Positions 51,626 to 60,165 of a stretch of 64,000 nucleotides of DNA are shown in pieces. The notes under the pieces are model-generated. The model saw only the letters and a list, made by a program, of their open reading frames with translations, had not been told where the DNA came from and made no database searches. The translations under genes and the position numbers were made by a program. The stretch spans positions 1 to 64,000 of the forward strand of contig NZ_JAKEUQ010000007.1 in NCBI RefSeq assembly GCF_022397955.1, given 5' to 3'. The stretch is from Vibrio sp. Isolate32 (GTDB lineage: Bacteria; Pseudomonadota; Gammaproteobacteria; Enterobacterales; Vibrionaceae). Positions within the stretch are counted from its first letter, which is position 1. Each line of letters starts with the position of its first letter.

Positions 51626-53752
51626 CTATTTACACTGTAAATTCACCAATAAGGCTTCTACATCTTTTCGAAATTGAGCCTCAACTTGCTTACGCCCAAT
51701 AAAGTTAAACTGTTCAACACAGCTCCCCCACCCTTTCTGTTGAACAACTTTGGCAAGCAACAAATCAGAAACGGAAGAGTGAGTAACATTCTCAGAATCG
51801 AGTGCCGCTTTCTGAGATTGGCGTGCATTACTAATGAGTACCAACTTCAGCACACTGTAGCCGATACTGTCGTAACTATTGCCTCCATCAACATAGTTCT
51901 TGATAAGCTGGCTTTCGAGTTCGCAGAGCGATTCTGAATAAATTGGCAAAAGTGCTCGCACCATATCGACTTCGAGAGATGCAAGAGAGCCAGAAACGAC
52001 AAAACAAAAGCTGCGCTCAAAATGGTGCACAAGTTGGCTGATCCAACTTTCTGAATTTGCATTAAGAGGTTTAACCATTAGCACAGAGTGACAGCCACTT
52101 GCCTGATCACGCTGGTGGCCAATATGTACTGGTGTAAAATCATTATTACGCCAGAATGCAATCAAATCGCTAGTCGCTCCAAAACTTGTCGCTAAGTAGT
52201 CGGCCTGTTCAATATGCTGTGACAACTCGTCCAGCATCCAACTGCCAATACCAAGACCTTGGTGACGTGTTGAAACCGCAATACGCATGACTCTGGTACA
52301 GGTGCTCGTTGCCGCTTGTACTGCGCCAAGCTGATTAGCTAACAACACCGGAGCCAGATGACCTTGTGGTCTGCGTTTTCCAATTTGAATCTGGGAAATC
52401 AATTCACTGTCTAACCCGCCCTCTTGCGTGACCAACATACAACCCAAACACTCTCCTTGCTGCCAAGCAGCGTACAACTGAATCGCTGGGTTGTTGAGAA
52501 ATTGCATCAAGTCATTTGGGGATGTTTGATAATGAGCATCAACCAATAGCGAAAAACATTGTTGAAGTATGCTCGGGTTAGTTAAACAATCTCGCTTGGA
52601 TAACTCGACCAAACTTAGTGAGTTGAGTTTCTCGCTAGCAAGCAGCTCAACATCGCGCTCTGCTACATCATTTGATGAGGCGGCACCAAGTAAGAAACAA
52701 TCAAACAACCAAGCTTCAAGCGGGTCATGATTTTTCCAACGAATAGGTTGTTCAAGCTTATAACCCCTCCAACCTGGACGATGTTTAGTAAGCCAAGCCT
52801 CAAACTTTATTCCAAAGCCTCGACCACTGCCTTCATAGCCGTGCACCGTGGTTGAAAAAACCATACGGTGATAATTGTCGACCATAGATTTCAACATTGG
52901 GATAGGAATCGCCGCCGCTTCATCAACCAATAATAAATCACACTCGGGCTTTGATTTTAATAGTTCGTCTGGCGCAACAAATCTAAGGCTGCCACCTTGA
53001 TAGTGAATATGAGCGGCATTCACGACTTTGCAATCATTGAGTCGTTGATTCGCATGTGCAAAAACAGGTTCAGTGGCTTTAACTGATGGAGCTGTCACAA
53101 CAATGTTGAGGCTCGAACGTTCAGCCAAAAGCTGCGCTGCTGCAATACCTAACGTCGAGCTTTTACCACGGCCTCTGTCAGCAATTAAAATCAAAGGACG
53201 CTTTCGATGACCAGACACCACTTTTTTGACTAACTCAATGGCGACATTCTGCTGCTCAAATCGATCTAGATGTTTTGGATCGTTACTCTTTTGTGGGAGA
53301 GATTCGAATCTGCGCTCCAACCCTGACGCTCCATCACCTTGAAACACTGAAATGAGCTTTTCGAAATACATATTTAACCAACGTTGGCCAAACACTAAAC
53401 CTTCAGTATCTTCGATATCAGGCGGTAACACCAACAACAGTCCGCCACCGACCAAGGCGCCGAGTGCTGCACTAAAGCCATTCGCATCAAACTGCTCTCT
53501 AAAATCACAAACAAGCACTTGGCATTCGCGACCGAGAAGCTGCTGAGCTTTCTTTACAGGCGCATGTATGACGCCATCAAATGGAGTCCCACCAATTTGG
53601 AAAACAGTTTGTGTTTTGTTCTCTTTGAGGTAACCAGAGATAGCGGAGTTTTGCCATGTCGCGTCGCCATTAAACACCACGCCGTAACGGTGATCATTAT
53701 GTTGGGCGATATCAGAAAGTGTATGCAGAAATGTGTTGGTTAGGCTTGTCAT
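51626..53752 (-). CDS. tmcA: tRNA(Met) cytidine acetyltransferase TmcA
   Basis: 708 residues. A DUF1726-like N-terminus is followed by a RecD-like helicase domain with Walker A DRGRGKSS (about residues 193-200) and Walker B LLLVDEAAAIPIP. The GNAT acetyltransferase part is near 420-560 (TRVMRIAVSTRHQGLGIGSWML), and the last part is a tRNA-binding tail. It makes N4-acetylcytidine at the wobble position of elongator tRNA-Met using ATP and acetyl-CoA. It follows parB2 in the same direction but parB2 has its own terminator. Confidence 0.92.
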   Translation of the reverse strand: MTSLTNTFLHTLSDIAQHNDHRYGVVFNGDATWQNSAISGYLKENKTQTVFQIGGTPFDGVIHAPVKKAQQLLGRECQVLVCDFREQFDANGFSAALGALVGGGLLLVLPPDIEDTEGLVFGQRWLNMYFEKLISVFQGDGASGLERRFESLPQKSNDPKHLDRFEQQNVAIELVKKVVSGHRKRPLILIADRGRGKSSTLGIAAAQLLAERSSLNIVVTAPSVKATEPVFAHANQRLNDCKVVNAAHIHYQGGSLRFVAPDELLKSKPECDLLLVDEAAAIPIPMLKSMVDNYHRMVFSTTVHGYEGSGRGFGIKFEAWLTKHRPGWRGYKLEQPIRWKNHDPLEAWLFDCFLLGAASSNDVAERDVELLASEKLNSLSLVELSKRDCLTNPSILQQCFSLLVDAHYQTSPNDLMQFLNNPAIQLYAAWQQGECLGCMLVTQEGGLDSELISQIQIGKRRPQGHLAPVLLANQLGAVQAATSTCTRVMRIAVSTRHQGLGIGSWMLDELSQHIEQADYLATSFGATSDLIAFWRNNDFTPVHIGHQRDQASGCHSVLMVKPLNANSESWISQLVHHFERSFCFVVSGSLASLEVDMVRALLPIYSESLCELESQLIKNYVDGGNSYDSIGYSVLKLVLISNARQSQKAALDSENVTHSSVSDLLLAKVVQQKGWGSCVEQFNFIGRKQVEAQFRKDVEALLVNLQCK
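51628..51642. promoter_or_regulatory. parS2: parS2 centromere site (cluster copy 3, inside the tmcA 3' end)
   Basis: ATTTACACTGTAAAT fits the consensus fully. It overlaps the final codons of tmcA, so it also encodes protein. Confidence 0.88.
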
Positions 53753-53799
53753 AATTTGTGTCCAGATTCATCTAAACACAGTTTATCACAGCCAAATAA

Positions 53800-53820
53800 A
53801 AAGCCGCATAAAGCGGCTTT
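53800..53820 (-). terminator. Terminator of parA2-parB2
   Basis: The stem is AAAGCCGC (53800-53807) with GCGGCTTT (53813-53820), followed on the minus strand by TTATTT. It lies 25 bp after the parB2 stop. Confidence 0.8.
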
Positions 53821-53845
53821 AGAGAAGTTTTGGAAAGCAATCGAC

Positions 53846-54820
53846 TTAGTCGATTTTTGATTGAACGAATGCTAGGATTTCTTGCATCGTTGCATCATCA
53901 ACTTTCTTAAGATTTAACGCTAGGTTTGAACCCTTACGGCTGTATGATGCCCGGCCTTTGATCAGTTCAATTTTTTGTGATGCCTTTTTCGCTGGTGCAG
54001 GAGCCAATTCAAGAATCCAACCTTCTAGCGTTTCCGTTACATCTTTAGTTAGACGAGTCACACCTTGTGCTTCACTGCGCTGCCATACAAAACCTTCAGA
54101 CGCATCACATTTAGTGAGCAATGTTTGCTGCTGGTCTTCAGTCAGGCCACTGAATTGTTTATGCAGTTTAACAATCGTTGGACGACCAAGGTCGCTCACA
54201 TTTGGGTACGCTTGAAGTAGTTCAAGTGGTAAAGCTGCGGCTTTCAACGCACCACTCACTAGCGCTTCGCTGCACTGGAACATTTTTGCTAACGCTTTTT
54301 GGTCTTCAGCTTCGCCTTTATCAAGCTTGGCTTGCATCTCTTTACCCTTCTCGTACAGAGAAAGTGGTTTATGAGCATTGGCTACATCAGATAAGAACTT
54401 AGCGTGTTCACCGTTAATGTTTTCAGCAACATAGATTAGGAACTCTTTGTCAGCCAAAATACAGGACATACGACGACGGCTACCATCAAGAACTTCAATC
54501 TTACCGTCTTTGTTTTTACGACCTACTGCCGGGTATTGCTGGCCGCGTTCTTTCAATGTTGTAAGAACATCAGAAAGAGCATGTTCGTTTAGGAAAGATT
54601 GCTCACGAGCATTCTCTTCAAAAACAACGGTGCGAGTTGCTACCTCAGAAGCAGGAATTCGAACCAATTCAAATGAAACTAAATCTTCGCCAGCAACAGA
54701 AAGCTCGATCACTTGAGCCTGTTCTTTAGCAGCAGTTTGCGCTTCTTGAGGCGTAGCAACACGACGTTTGTTTGCCTTACCAAATAGCTTTGCATTTAAG
54801 TCAGATGTTTTAATTGCCAT
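53846..54820 (-). CDS. parB2: Chromosome-II partition protein ParB2
   Basis: 324 residues. The CTP-binding ParB N-domain spans about 50-150 (REQSFLNEHALSDVLTTLKERG, then DGSRRRMSCILA, the arginine-rich box). A helix-turn-helix lies at about 165-200 (QKALAKMFQCSEALVSGALKAA). The C-terminal dimer domain ends the protein. It should bind the six parS2 sites listed here and spread from them. It follows parA2 after 5 bp. In V. cholerae ParB2 also affects chromosome-II replication by competing with RctB near parS2. Confidence 0.95.
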   Translation of the reverse strand: MAIKTSDLNAKLFGKANKRRVATPQEAQTAAKEQAQVIELSVAGEDLVSFELVRIPASEVATRTVVFEENAREQSFLNEHALSDVLTTLKERGQQYPAVGRKNKDGKIEVLDGSRRRMSCILADKEFLIYVAENINGEHAKFLSDVANAHKPLSLYEKGKEMQAKLDKGEAEDQKALAKMFQCSEALVSGALKAAALPLELLQAYPNVSDLGRPTIVKLHKQFSGLTEDQQQTLLTKCDASEGFVWQRSEAQGVTRLTKDVTETLEGWILELAPAPAKKASQKIELIKGRASYSRKGSNLALNLKKVDDATMQEILAFVQSKID

Positions 54821-54825
54821 TCTTG

Positions 54826-56043
54826 TTATCCCTGATTAAGTGAAGGCCAGTTGCTATGTAATACTCGCTCTAATTCTAGAGCACTTTTTTGTACCGCGTC
54901 TTGAGCGACGGCCAGAGTCTTCTTACCGCCTTCAAAATCACTCACAGTAAGGTCAAAAACCGTGCTGTAAGTATCTGCACAAGTCTCGAATGCACGGCTT
55001 CTTGGAATGGTTGCCATCATTACTTGGTCATTCAACAGGTAATTCATTTCAGTCAGTACAGATACCTGTTTCTTGTTATCATCTTCAAACATGGTTGGCA
55101 TCAGGCGAACAAACTCAAGCCCTTTCCAATCGTCCGAGAACATTTCGTACACGGTTGGTAAGTGTTGGAAAAAGTTAACCGTTGAAGCCCAGTCCAAACG
55201 CTTCGCCGCACATGGAATCAACAGTGCGTTAGACGCGTACATTGCGTTCCATACAAGCGGGTCTACATGCGGGCCGGTATCAATCATAATCACGTCAAAA
55301 TCATCCGCGATTTTATCGATAAGCTTTTCTTTTAAAAGACGCACAATATCTAAAGACTGATCTTGAGAAAGGCTTTGCCACGCTTCAGCGTTGAACATTG
55401 CATCTTCTGGGAAAGCTGAAATAGTTTTTAGGTTTGGATATTGTGTTGGCAACAATACATTTTTACGCAGAAATTCTTGGTCAACTTCTTGGCCTTCTGG
55501 CACGTTGTCCAACATGATATCAACAGCAGAATAAATGCTATCGTGCTCAGCACCACTAATTTGTGGGTTTAGGAATAAGCGCAGAGAGCCTTGTGGATCT
55601 AAGTCAATCAGACAGATACGGTAACGCTTATCAAGATTCAAAGATAAACATGCCGCTAAATGAACCGCTGTCATTGATTTACCCGTACCACCCTTTTGGT
55701 TCTGTACGTTGATAACCCATGGCTTATTACCCGCATGCTGTTTACGTTGGTGAAACTTTGGCACTTCAGCCGCGTCCATCAGCATGTGAGCTTCGGTCAA
55801 TGAAATTGAGTAGTGGTTGGCATTATTCTTCGTAAACTGATGACCTTCCGCCTCAAGCTTAGTGATAGCTTCATCCAATTTACGTCGAGTTAAGCCAGAA
55901 CGGGTCTCCATCATAGCCTTAGACATAGGCGGAAAATGCTCATCACTTCGCTCTTCCAAAATAATCTCAATTCGGTCAGCCTGAACTTGTTGAGTTTGTT
56001 CGGCTAGCTGATAGAGCTTATCAATCGTTTGTTCTCTTTTCAT
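54826..56043 (-). CDS. parA2: Chromosome-II partition ATPase ParA2
   Basis: 405 residues, a type Ia ParA. The N-terminal winged helix (about 40-90, RSGLTRRKLDEAITKLEAEG) distinguishes it from short chromosomal ParA. The deviant Walker A is KGGTGKS at 117-123, Walker A' is LIDLDPQGSL and Walker B is VIMIDTGPH. It moves ParB2-parS2 complexes along the nucleoid. Immediately upstream is the origin region with a parS2 site at 56263-56277 (220 bp before the start codon), which may serve in autoregulation. Confidence 0.95.
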   Translation of the reverse strand: MKREQTIDKLYQLAEQTQQVQADRIEIILEERSDEHFPPMSKAMMETRSGLTRRKLDEAITKLEAEGHQFTKNNANHYSISLTEAHMLMDAAEVPKFHQRKQHAGNKPWVINVQNQKGGTGKSMTAVHLAACLSLNLDKRYRICLIDLDPQGSLRLFLNPQISGAEHDSIYSAVDIMLDNVPEGQEVDQEFLRKNVLLPTQYPNLKTISAFPEDAMFNAEAWQSLSQDQSLDIVRLLKEKLIDKIADDFDVIMIDTGPHVDPLVWNAMYASNALLIPCAAKRLDWASTVNFFQHLPTVYEMFSDDWKGLEFVRLMPTMFEDDNKKQVSVLTEMNYLLNDQVMMATIPRSRAFETCADTYSTVFDLTVSDFEGGKKTLAVAQDAVQKSALELERVLHSNWPSLNQG

Positions 56044-56262
56044 TGCCAGTTTCCGTAATGATTAACTAAGTACAAATTGTACAGCGATAATCTATAAAAA
56101 CAACAAAAACATGAACATACATTTATGAGTAAAATCACATAAAATAGACTGAATTTTTACAGTTTGATGAAATAGTATCTAAAACGAATACAAATTTGAC
56201 CATTTTCATAGAGCATAACCAACCTGATTTTCCACTAGATTTAAAATGTTACATCGTCACTT

Positions 56263-56277
56263 ATTTACAATGTAAAT
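56263..56277. promoter_or_regulatory. parS2: parS2 centromere site within the origin
   Basis: ATTTACAATGTAAAT fits the consensus fully. It sits on the inhibitory side of the origin, 210 bp from the first isolated RctB-type site. In V. cholerae a parS2 in this position lets ParB2 counteract RctB inhibition. Confidence 0.88.
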
Positions 56278-56478
56278 GCTAATATCAAGAAAAAACGCCG
56301 GAACGATTGAAATACAACCATAGATTACGGTATATGTGGTTTTCATTCTAAATTACAGGTAAATCAGGCAAAAAATAACAATACATGAAAATTGAAACTT
56401 CGATTTAAGAAAAACGATCCGATACCGCACCATTTCAAAGTAATCGGTACCATTGGATAATGGACATATCGAATCACA

Positions 56479-56620
56479 CCGGAAGAATGATCATGGTGTA
56501 AATGACGAATTCTATAATTGATAAACTCAGATTATGAAGCATGATCAAGGTTCATCGTCGCCAATATTGATCCGAATGAATGTCAGTTCAAAATGATCAA
56601 CCTTCGGAAAAATGATCAAG
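56479..56620. promoter_or_regulatory. Cluster of extended RctB-type sites (39-mer/29-mer class)
   Basis: ATGATCA occurs at 56487, 56541, 56593 and 56612. Three of the four are preceded by a GAA-type flank (CGGAAGA, TGAAGC, CGGAAAA). The pair at 56593/56612 forms a composite with TCGGAA between. These are not at the regular iteron spacing and should be the inhibitory RctB sites. Confidence 0.7.
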
Positions 56621-56760
56621 TAGATATCGTCCCGGAAGCATATATTCTTGGAGCTAACTTACGGACAAATGCTTTTGGAATGGGGATTCAAGGCTTATTG
56701 AGCCTCATTGCTAGGAAATTCAATCGACACAAGATGGGAATACAGAAACATGACAATTTC

Positions 56761-56780
56761 ATGATCATGCTTCCTACCTT
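56761..56780 (-). promoter_or_regulatory. Isolated RctB-type site
   Basis: On the minus strand this reads AGGTAGGAAGCATGATCAT, the same GGAAGCATGATCA core as other sites, in the opposite orientation to those at 56479-56620. Confidence 0.6.
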
Positions 56781-56856
56781 TGATTAGGTGCTTTTTTAAA
56801 ACTAGAGACGACCTGTGATAAATCAATATCGAATGGATTTTGTACGAAAGAGAGCA

Positions 56857-56894
56857 GGAACAATGAAAATCACGACTTGCTTGATCATTGTTCC
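56857..56894. promoter_or_regulatory. Inverted repeat containing an RctB-type site
   Basis: GGAACAATG (56857-56865) and CATTGTTCC (56886-56894) form a perfect 9-bp inverted repeat 20 bp apart. The right arm is part of CGGAACAATGATCA read on the minus strand, so one arm has a full RctB-type core and the other only the GGAACAATG half. Confidence 0.6.
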
Positions 56895-56967
56895 GATAAA
56901 TTGGACGTCAAAAATGTCCACATTGGCTGCAAATAAGTACTTCGAAACAAAATAGACAAAGATCGAC

Positions 56968-56976
56968 TGTGGATAA
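56968..56976. promoter_or_regulatory. DnaA box
   Basis: TGTGGATAA is the exact complement of the consensus DnaA box TTATCCACA. It lies 14 bp before the first iteron, as in V. cholerae ori2, where DnaA is required but not rate-limiting. Confidence 0.85.
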
Positions 56977-56990
56977 GCTGTATAACCATA

Positions 56991-57118
56991 ATGATCATGC
57001 TTTCGAATCAATAATGATCATGCTTACAATGACTTAATGATCATCGTTCTGACTCTCTGTGATCATGCTTTCTTCTGTTTTATGATCATAGTTTCGAGTA
57101 ACTTATGATCATGCTTTC
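56991..57118 (+). repeat. Six RctB iterons at 22-23 bp spacing
   Basis: ATGATCATGCTTTC-type repeats begin at 56991, 57014, 57037, 57059, 57082 and 57105, all in one orientation; spacing is 23, 23, 22, 23 and 23 bp. The copies differ mainly at positions 1, 8-10 and 12-14. Each contains GATC, so RctB binding is expected to depend on Dam methylation as in V. cholerae. The spacing of about two helical turns places all initiator molecules on one face. Confidence 0.93.
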
Positions 57119-57176
57119 CAAGCGCATTTTATTTAACACTTTAAATTCAGAAACTTAAAAGCAAAATTACAGCCAG

Positions 57177-57224
57177 ATCATTAGATCACTTAATCATTTA
57201 AGATCATATTAATCAAAAAGATCA
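57177..57224 (+). repeat. ATCA repeats of the origin unwinding region
   Basis: Six ATCA tetramers on one strand start at 57177, 57185, 57193, 57203, 57212 and 57221 (8-10 bp apart), within an A+T-rich 130-bp stretch. In V. cholerae RctB binds single-stranded ATCA repeats in the opened origin, so this is the probable unwinding element. Confidence 0.8.
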
Positions 57225-57256
57225 GTTATTTAAAAGCCAATAAATTCTCTTTATTT

Positions 57257-57270
57257 ATGATCATTCTTTC
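57257..57270 (+). promoter_or_regulatory. Isolated iteron at the rctB promoter
   Basis: ATGATCATTCTTTC lies 54 bp before the rctB start codon and overlaps the likely rctB promoter. RctB represses its own gene in V. cholerae, and this site could be the operator. Confidence 0.75.
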
Positions 57271-57323
57271 TTTATCATTCAGGAACTATAGTGAAATTAC
57301 GGTTAGTGTGATACGGATCAAAA

Positions 57324-59303
57324 ATGAAACCAGAAGAGAAATTGTTAATTAAGGCACGAAGCCACAAAGATGGTCATTTATTTGAGGTATCTGAAACAGC
57401 CGTTGAATGGATAGAACAATATCAACACTTCAAAGGTGTCACTAAAAGTATAGTTGAGCTTCTTAACCTAATTTCACTTCGTGGATTTAGCAGCAAAGAT
57501 GGGTACGTTTCAACGACCGAGATTATTGAATCAACCGATGGCCAAGTTACCCGTGCTGCTTTGCAACAAAGATTGAGAGCGGCTGTAAATATCGGTCTTT
57601 TCAAGCAAATCCCTGTTCGCTTTGAAGAAGGCCTAGCAGGAAAGACCATGCTGCATCGTTTTGTTAACCCTAACCAATTAATATCGGTATTGGGTGCCAC
57701 CAGCTTGGTGACGGAAAGTGTCAAACAAAATGAAAAACAAAAGCGTTCTAAAGCCCTAGCTCAAACCAAAGTAAACAAACGCCTGCTGAATGAACACGGA
57801 CTAAATACTCCTCCAACAATGAAAGATGAAGCAGATCAGTTCATTGTGTCTCCAACAAACTGGGCGGGGATTATTGATCAAGCGTTGGCGCCACCACGAA
57901 CACGTAAGAGTTACCAAAAATCAATGGTTTCTATCTCAGGTACTCGCGCAGTGATTGAGACAAGATCATCGAAAAATATCATGACGGTTGATGATCTCAT
58001 GACGCTATTCGCGTTATTTACACTCACCGTTCAATACCATGATCACCACCAAGATGATTACCATCTTGATGCAAAGCACACACCGAATAAAACACCTCTC
58101 TACATCACCGATATTTTGTCGCTTCGAGGCAAAAAAGACAGCGGACCTGCACGTGACTCAATCCGTGACAGTATTGACCGTATCGAATTTACGGATTTTC
58201 AATTGCACGAGCTTACTGGTCGTTGGCTTAGCGAGAACATGCCTGAAGGCTTTAAGAGTGATCGTTTCCGATTCTTAGCTAGAACCATTACTGCATCGGA
58301 AGAGGCGCCTACAGAGGGCTCTGACGGCGAAATTCGCATTAAACCGAACCTATACATCCTTGTTTGGGAACCATCGTTCTACGAAGAGCTGCTAACACGT
58401 GATTATTTCTTCTTGTTCCCGCCTGAGATCCTGAAACAGCATACCTTGGTTTTCCAAATGTATTCTTACTTCAGAAGCCGTATGGCACGTCGTCATTCTG
58501 ATTGCATGCTGTTAAGCGAACTTAATCAGAAGTTGGCTCGTAACATCGATTGGCGTCGATTCTCAATGGATCTGATCCGTGAGTTGAGAAAGCTAGGCGA
58601 AGCTGGGGATCAAGAAGATACCTTCCTGGTTAACCTGTGGGGTTACCATTTGACGATCACGGCTTTGATCGAGAAAGGAAAAACTACCGACTATCAAGTT
58701 GATATCAAATGTAACGTGGAAGAAGTGTTGCGTTACTCGAGAGCCCGTACCACCAACGCCGGCAAACGTAATATGGCACCAACGCTGCCAAACCCGCTCC
58801 GCAACGAGATGGTATCAAAGCAGAAGCTGGAAGAGCTGTCTGAAATTATCGATGGTGAGTTCGAACCAATCCAACGTAAGGCACCATCACCAAGAGGTAA
58901 ATTAGGGCGTCGTGTTAAGCAGCGTAAGCATTCTGTTGAGATCAATGCAGACGAGATCATGATAACACTCTCTAAATATACCTCTGCAGAGGCTCTAGGA
59001 CGAAGCATAACGGCTTTATCCGCTATGACAGGGCATTCTCACGCCTCAATCAAAGAAGAGTGCTCAGAGCTCATTGAGAAGCTTGATTGGCTAAGAGTAG
59101 GGGATGAGATTATTCCTTACGAAACGTTAAGTAAGTTAATTGAGCTGTACAACGGACGCGATAGCAACAGCAACCGCCACCTTTCGATTGAACGTCTTAT
59201 CTCAGGCTTAGCGGTTCGCCGTAAAGTGTGTAAGCAAGTTCACGAAGGGCATTTGGACGAGAATGTGTTCTTAGCGTTAGATGAAATGGCGATTGGCCAC
59301 TAA
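57324..59303 (+). CDS. rctB: Chromosome-II replication initiator RctB
   Basis: 659 residues, matching V. cholerae RctB (658) closely in the parts I can recall. Recognised blocks are KDGHLFEVSETAVEWIEQYQ near the start, ALAPPRTRKSYQKSMVSISG (about 190-210) and DRIEFTDFQLHELTGRWLSE. The C-terminal regulatory region begins near 500 and contains RRVKQRKHSVEINADEI. It has plasmid-initiator-like winged-helix domains and opens the origin just upstream. It binds iterons to initiate and 39-mer-type sites to restrain firing, in response to crtS on chromosome I. A terminator follows at 59505. Confidence 0.97.
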   Translation: MKPEEKLLIKARSHKDGHLFEVSETAVEWIEQYQHFKGVTKSIVELLNLISLRGFSSKDGYVSTTEIIESTDGQVTRAALQQRLRAAVNIGLFKQIPVRFEEGLAGKTMLHRFVNPNQLISVLGATSLVTESVKQNEKQKRSKALAQTKVNKRLLNEHGLNTPPTMKDEADQFIVSPTNWAGIIDQALAPPRTRKSYQKSMVSISGTRAVIETRSSKNIMTVDDLMTLFALFTLTVQYHDHHQDDYHLDAKHTPNKTPLYITDILSLRGKKDSGPARDSIRDSIDRIEFTDFQLHELTGRWLSENMPEGFKSDRFRFLARTITASEEAPTEGSDGEIRIKPNLYILVWEPSFYEELLTRDYFFLFPPEILKQHTLVFQMYSYFRSRMARRHSDCMLLSELNQKLARNIDWRRFSMDLIRELRKLGEAGDQEDTFLVNLWGYHLTITALIEKGKTTDYQVDIKCNVEEVLRYSRARTTNAGKRNMAPTLPNPLRNEMVSKQKLEELSEIIDGEFEPIQRKAPSPRGKLGRRVKQRKHSVEINADEIMITLSKYTSAEALGRSITALSAMTGHSHASIKEECSELIEKLDWLRVGDEIIPYETLSKLIELYNGRDSNSNRHLSIERLISGLAVRRKVCKQVHEGHLDENVFLALDEMAIGH

Positions 59304-59504
59304 TTCCGGGCCTGTTTTTAAGCCTGTGAATGGAAATTTGAAACATCATTAGGTGTTGATAAGAACCGCACCTAACGCTGACAAAGTGATGACAAAGTAG
59401 CGCACTCGGTTGATTACTATTTATCCCGAATAGACAACCTTTTGTCCTTTCTTATGATTAATAGATTGGCTCATATTTTGTTACATCATACTGAATAGAT
59501 TTTT

Positions 59505-59534
59505 GCGAGTTCCATAAGGGACTCGCTTTTTTTT
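59505..59534 (+). terminator. Terminator of rctB
   Basis: GCGAGT (59505-59510) pairs with ACTCGC (59521-59526), extended by imperfect TCC/GGG pairing, and a run of eight T follows. Confidence 0.85.
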
Positions 59535-59584
59535 GTCTAAAATTCTACTAGCAATTAAAAATCAATAGTTTAATGTGTTTCCTT

Positions 59585-59617
59585 CCGAAGCATGATCAAG
59601 GTTAGATCATACTTTCA
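59585..59617. promoter_or_regulatory. RctB-type site downstream of rctB
   Basis: The stretch CCGAAGCATGATCAAGGTT shares 17 identical bases with the origin site at 56536-56552 and is followed after six bases by a second half-site, GATCATACTTTC. Confidence 0.65.
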
Positions 59618-59682
59618 TGGATCTGGCTCATTGGCAGGAATGGATGCTTTTTAGAGACGACTGTGGAGCAGGTGAGTAGCGA

Positions 59683-60165
59683 TTAGTGAATCTGATGTTT
59701 TACATTACCTTGATCATCGTTTCTTGGATGGCTAGCCATGAAGCGGACGTGCGACTCGATCAACTTCTCTGATTCTGCTTGCCAGCGCGGCTCCTGCTGC
59801 TGATTGGCAAACTCTAGAGCCACCACACACAGATGCTGAACTCGTTGAGTACACCACTCCTGTAAGTCTGGCTCCGCTTTGGGGTCATAAGACACCGCTT
59901 GCAGCTTGCCGTAAGCAAACATTAGGTATTGGTAAGCCTTTTCTTGATGGTGTGCATTTTCGTTTGGCTGTCGATAGAAGGTAAAGATTCTCAGGCAGCC
60001 ATCTAACCAACATGCGATGCCTTTGCTTTGTTCATCCGTGATCAATGGCCCCCAGAGTGCATCTGGAGGCGTTAAGATCAAAGGTTCTAACCGTTCCACT
60101 TGATCATGCTTTCGGGCTTTGTACCAATCTCCGATCCGCTCTAACCAAGTGTCTAGTTCATTCAT
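59683..60165 (-). CDS. Hypothetical protein downstream of ABC transporter ATPases
   Basis: 160 residues, soluble, rich in Gln, Trp and Glu, helical throughout; I do not recognise a family. It begins inside the stop of the ABC ATPase gene (ATGA overlap), so it belongs to that operon. Two RctB-type sequences (near 59711 and 60101) fall inside the coding region. The protein may be a helper of the transporter, but nothing in the sequence shows that. Confidence 0.7.
   Translation of the reverse strand: MNELDTWLERIGDWYKARKHDQVERLEPLILTPPDALWGPLITDEQSKGIACWLDGCLRIFTFYRQPNENAHHQEKAYQYLMFAYGKLQAVSYDPKAEPDLQEWCTQRVQHLCVVALEFANQQQEPRWQAESEKLIESHVRFMASHPRNDDQGNVKHQIH

Larger units (their letters stand above)
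56044..57323. other. Origin of replication of chromosome II (oriCII region)
   Basis: A 1.28-kb gene-free region between parA2 and rctB. It contains, in order, a parS2 site, isolated GAAnnATGATCA sites, a DnaA box, six iterons, an A+T-rich ATCA-repeat tract and a seventh iteron at the rctB promoter. The left part (about 56300-56960) corresponds to the inhibitory rctA/inc side of V. cholerae ori2. The right part (56968-57270) corresponds to the minimal origin. A 64-codon frame at 56593-56787 overlaps binding sites and is not likely to be a gene. Confidence 0.92.
59304..59682. other. Intergenic region after rctB
   Basis: About 380 bp. It holds the rctB terminator and an RctB-type site at 59585-59617. 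The part at 59304-59500 has no structure I can name. Confidence 0.55.

Noticed and set aside
56593..56787. 64-codon plus-strand frame in the origin
   Set aside because: It overlaps RctB-type binding sites, has no ribosome-binding site and no recognisable protein features; the region is explained by replication control.
56991..57118. CRISPR-like regular repeats
   Set aside because: Spacing is 22-23 bp with short variable linkers and no cas genes; these are replication iterons next to rctB.
58035..58070. ATGATCA-like sequence inside rctB as an RctB site
   Set aside because: It encodes a conserved His-rich stretch (YHDHHQDDYH) and lacks the GAA flank of the other sites.
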